Shown here piece after piece: positions 62,312 to 64,000 of a stretch of 64,000 nucleotides of DNA (its first letter is position 1; each line of letters begins with the position of its first letter). Both the position numbers and the translations under genes were made by a program. The DNA is from Alphaproteobacteria bacterium (lineage in GTDB: Bacteria; Pseudomonadota; Alphaproteobacteria; Reyranellales; Reyranellaceae), in the NCBI GenBank assembly GCA_016870115.1, contig VGCH01000007.1, positions 94,872 through 158,871 on the forward strand, given 5' to 3'. The notes beneath the pieces were generated by a model that saw nothing but the letters and a program-made list of their open reading frames with translations, searched no databases and was not told where the DNA came from.

Positions 62312-63658
62312 ATGTCCCTCGTCGTTTACAATACGCTTACGCGCGAAAAGGAACCGTTTGTGCCGGTCGATCCGGCGCATGTCCGCATGTATGTCTGCGG
62401 TCCGACGGTTTACGACTACGTCCATATCGGCAACGCGCGCCCCGTCGTCGCTTTCGACACGCTCTATCGCCTGCTGAAGCGCCACCATCCGCGCGTGACC
62501 TACGTGCGCAACATCACCGACATCGACGACCGCATCATGGTGCGCGCCGCCGACAACGGCGAGACCATTGAGGCGCTGACTAACCGCACGGCCGCCGCCT
62601 ACAGTGCCGACATGCGTCGCGTCGGTGCGCTCGATCCGGACGTCGCTCCGCGCGCAACCACCCATGTCGGCGAGATGATCGAGCTGATCGCCCGACTGAT
62701 CGCGCGTGGCCATGCTTACGAAGCCGAGGGGCATGTTCTGTTCGCGGTACCCAGCATGGCCGACTATGGGCGTCTGTCGCGCCGCAGCCGCGACGAACTT
62801 GTGGCCGGCGCCAGAGTCGAGGTGGCGCCCTACAAGCGCGATCCCGCCGACTTCGTGCTGTGGAAGCCGTCAACGCCGGCGCAGCCGGGTTGGGACAGCC
62901 CCTGGGGTCGCGGCCGGCCGGGCTGGCACATCGAATGCTCGGCGATGAGCGCCAAACATCTCGGTGAGACGTTCGACATCCATGCCGGTGGTCTCGACCT
63001 CATCTTCCCGCACCATGAGAACGAGATCGCGCAAAGCCGCTCCGCATTCGGTCACGCCTTCATGGCGCGCTACTGGATGCACAACGGGTTCATCAATGTG
63101 AGCGGCGAGAAGATGAGCAAGTCGCTCGGCAACTTCTTCACCGTCCACGAACTCCTGGACCAGTATCCAGGCGAAGCCATCCGGCTTCTGTTGTTGAGCG
63201 CGCATTATCGCCAGCCGCTCGACTTCACCCATGACGGCTTGGTCCAGTCCAAGGCGATCCTCGATCGTTGGTACGGCGTCCTGCGCGGCCGCGCGACGGC
63301 CGCGGCGCCCGGCGTTCCCGACGGTGTGGAGCGCGCCTTGCTCGACGACCTAAATACGCCGCTCGCCATCGCCGAACTGCACGCGCTCGCCACGCCGCAG
63401 CACGCGGCCGAGCTGAAAGCGGGCGGGGCGGCGCTCGGTCTCCTGCAGGTGGATCCTGAGGAGTGGTTCCGCTGGGCGCCGAAGGAAGCCGCGGCGTCGG
63501 GCCCCACGGACGCCGAGATCGAGGCGGCCATCACGGCCCGGCGGGCGGCGCGGGCGGCGCGCAACTTCGCGGAGGCGGACCGGATCCGCGACGACCTCAA
63601 GGCACGCGGCATCGTCCTGGAAGACAGCGCCGCCGGCACGAGTTGGAAACGCGGCTGA
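62312..63658 (+). CDS. cysS: Cysteinyl-tRNA synthetase
   Basis: Class I synthetase of 448 aa. HIGN at 38-41 ([12 protein letters not shown]) is the HIGH signature, KMSKS appears in [10 protein letters not shown], and the zinc site includes Cys29 plus the Cys and His in WHIECSAMS and [19 protein letters not shown]. All active-site pieces are complete. The GGAGCCGGGACC upstream is a modest ribosome-binding site. It follows gltX by 125 bp, in which only a TATAGT at 62207-62212 stands out as a possible -10 element. Confidence 0.95.
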   Translation: MSLVVYNTLTREKEPFVPVDPAHVRMYVCGPTVYDYVHIGNARPVVAFDTLYRLLKRHHPRVTYVRNITDIDDRIMVRAADNGETIEALTNRTAAAYSADMRRVGALDPDVAPRATTHVGEMIELIARLIARGHAYEAEGHVLFAVPSMADYGRLSRRSRDELVAGARVEVAPYKRDPADFVLWKPSTPAQPGWDSPWGRGRPGWHIECSAMSAKHLGETFDIHAGGLDLIFPHHENEIAQSRSAFGHAFMARYWMHNGFINVSGEKMSKSLGNFFTVHELLDQYPGEAIRLLLLSAHYRQPLDFTHDGLVQSKAILDRWYGVLRGRATAAAPGVPDGVERALLDDLNTPLAIAELHALATPQHAAELKAGGAALGLLQVDPEEWFRWAPKEAAASGPTDAEIEAAITARRAARAARNFAEADRIRDDLKARGIVLEDSAAGTSWKRG

Positions 63659-63680
63659 ACCGAGTCGCCGCAACCGACAG

Positions 63681-63704
63681 GGGCATCACAACTGCGTGAT
63701 GCCC
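63681..63704 (+). terminator. Stem-loop after cysS
   Basis: A perfect 9-bp stem GGGCATCAC / GTGATGCCC with a 6-nt loop lies 22 bp past the cysS stop. It has no T-run, so it may be a weak or Rho-assisted terminator or an mRNA-stabilising 3' hairpin. Confidence 0.5.
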
Positions 63705-63758
63705 GTCGACAGCCCGCCGGGTGGTCACCATGATCGGTCTTCCAACGGAGAGAAACCC

Positions 63759-63874
63759 ATGGCCAATCCGAAGATCCCGACCGTCTCGCCCTATCTCACG
63801 GTTCGCGGCGGCAAGGCCGCGATCGCTTTCTACAAGAAGGCCTTTGGCGCCAAGACGCTGATGCTGATGATGGC
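63759..63874 (+). pseudogene. VOC family protein 5' fragment, interrupted by an insertion
   Basis: From ATG 63759 about 38 residues match the start of PhnB-type VOC proteins (PKIPTVSPYLTVRGGKAAI and FYKKAFGAK). The homology stops near 63874; the following sequence has a different character, ending at TAG 63963-63965 after about 30 unrelated residues. The break coincides with a sequence beginning TGTCAA that looks like the end of an insertion sequence. The rest of the gene could resume beyond the element, outside the window. Confidence 0.65.
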
Positions 63875-64000
63875 TGTCAAATCGCTTCCAATCGTGACCC
63901 CCTTTTCGCGTCCAATTCCGACCCCTCTGGGGGGGCAGGAATGGGCTTATCCACGTAGTGCATAGGAGGGACCCGCGCCCGTAGCGCAGCGCCCCCGGCG
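63875..64000. mobile_element. Probable IS21-like element end, truncated by window edge
   Basis: The sequence starts TGTCAA and carries two related 15-mers, TCCAATCGTGACCCC (63887-63901) and TCCAATTCCGACCCC (63911-63925), identical at 12 of 15 positions and offset by 24 bp. Multiple terminal repeats of this GACCCC kind near a TG-starting end are typical of IS21-family elements. No transposase can be seen because only about 126 bp are present, and the family call is tentative. Confidence 0.5.

Noticed and set aside
1..64000. CRISPR arrays, rRNA or tRNA genes
   Set aside because: No regularly spaced repeats, and no cloverleaf-like or rRNA sequence noticed in the gaps; nearly all intergenic regions are under about 220 bp.

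Overview
GC-rich, densely packed 64 kb of chromosome-like DNA with many 1-4 nt ATGA/GTGA overlaps between co-directional genes. The gene types (aapJQMP general amino-acid ABC transporter, yajC-secD-secF, two-domain NAD synthetase, TrmFO, Bug-family binding proteins, crotonases, M81 peptidase, a CYP102-like relic) point to a soil or aquatic alphaproteobacterium, perhaps Rhodospirillales/Reyranella-like; that placement is inference. No rRNA, tRNA or CRISPR array was seen.

Layout. 0-8.7 kb: acyl-CoA and lipid metabolism (three crotonases, SCP2-type thiolase, quinone oxidoreductase, and a P450 divergent from a TetR regulator with a perfect palindrome between them). 8.7-13.6 kb: VOC protein, a GST with an in-frame stop, nitronate monooxygenase, an esterase lipoprotein and an LhgO-like oxidase. 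13.6-16.7 kb: pteridine-reductase-like SDR plus FolB, then two DMT exporters. 16.7-20.8 kb: a damaged dTDP-3-amino-sugar / O-antigen block (fdtA, fdtB, wzx, rmlB). 20.8-25.3 kb: aapJQMP with a strong terminator hairpin between aapJ and aapQ. 25.4-30.1 kb: M23 peptidase, an ADP-forming acyl-CoA synthetase alpha-type protein, M81 peptidase. 30.2-33.9 kb: the most interesting locus, four genes joined by 4-nt overlaps (ferredoxin reductase, SDR, PaaA-like diiron oxygenase, unknown protein) divergent from a MarR regulator across an inverted repeat. 34-43.7 kb: MFS and thioesterase, AAA ATPase, yajC-secD-secF plus an Mth938-type gene, SGNH-like hydrolase, PuuD-like membrane protein. 43.7-44.1 kb: a rearrangement scar joining two truncated genes. 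44.2-53.8 kb: housekeeping and mixed genes (beta-hydroxyacid dehydrogenase, NadE, TrmFO, MATE) and a DUF3179 gene with an in-frame TGA. 53.8-60.8 kb: MDR enzyme, L7/L12-like tail-anchored protein, then a catabolic run (two Bug binding proteins, hydrolase, LLM monooxygenase, FAD monooxygenase). 60.8-64 kb: gltX, cysS, and a VOC gene apparently cut by an IS21-like element running off the window.

A recurring theme is gene damage: three genes carry a single in-frame stop (9939, 18684, 48353), one has a one-base frameshift (about 18204), and two loci are truncated (43991, 63875). Each of the three stops can be reverted to a sense codon by one C:G to T:A transition. Whether this reflects real decay or consensus error cannot be settled from sequence alone.
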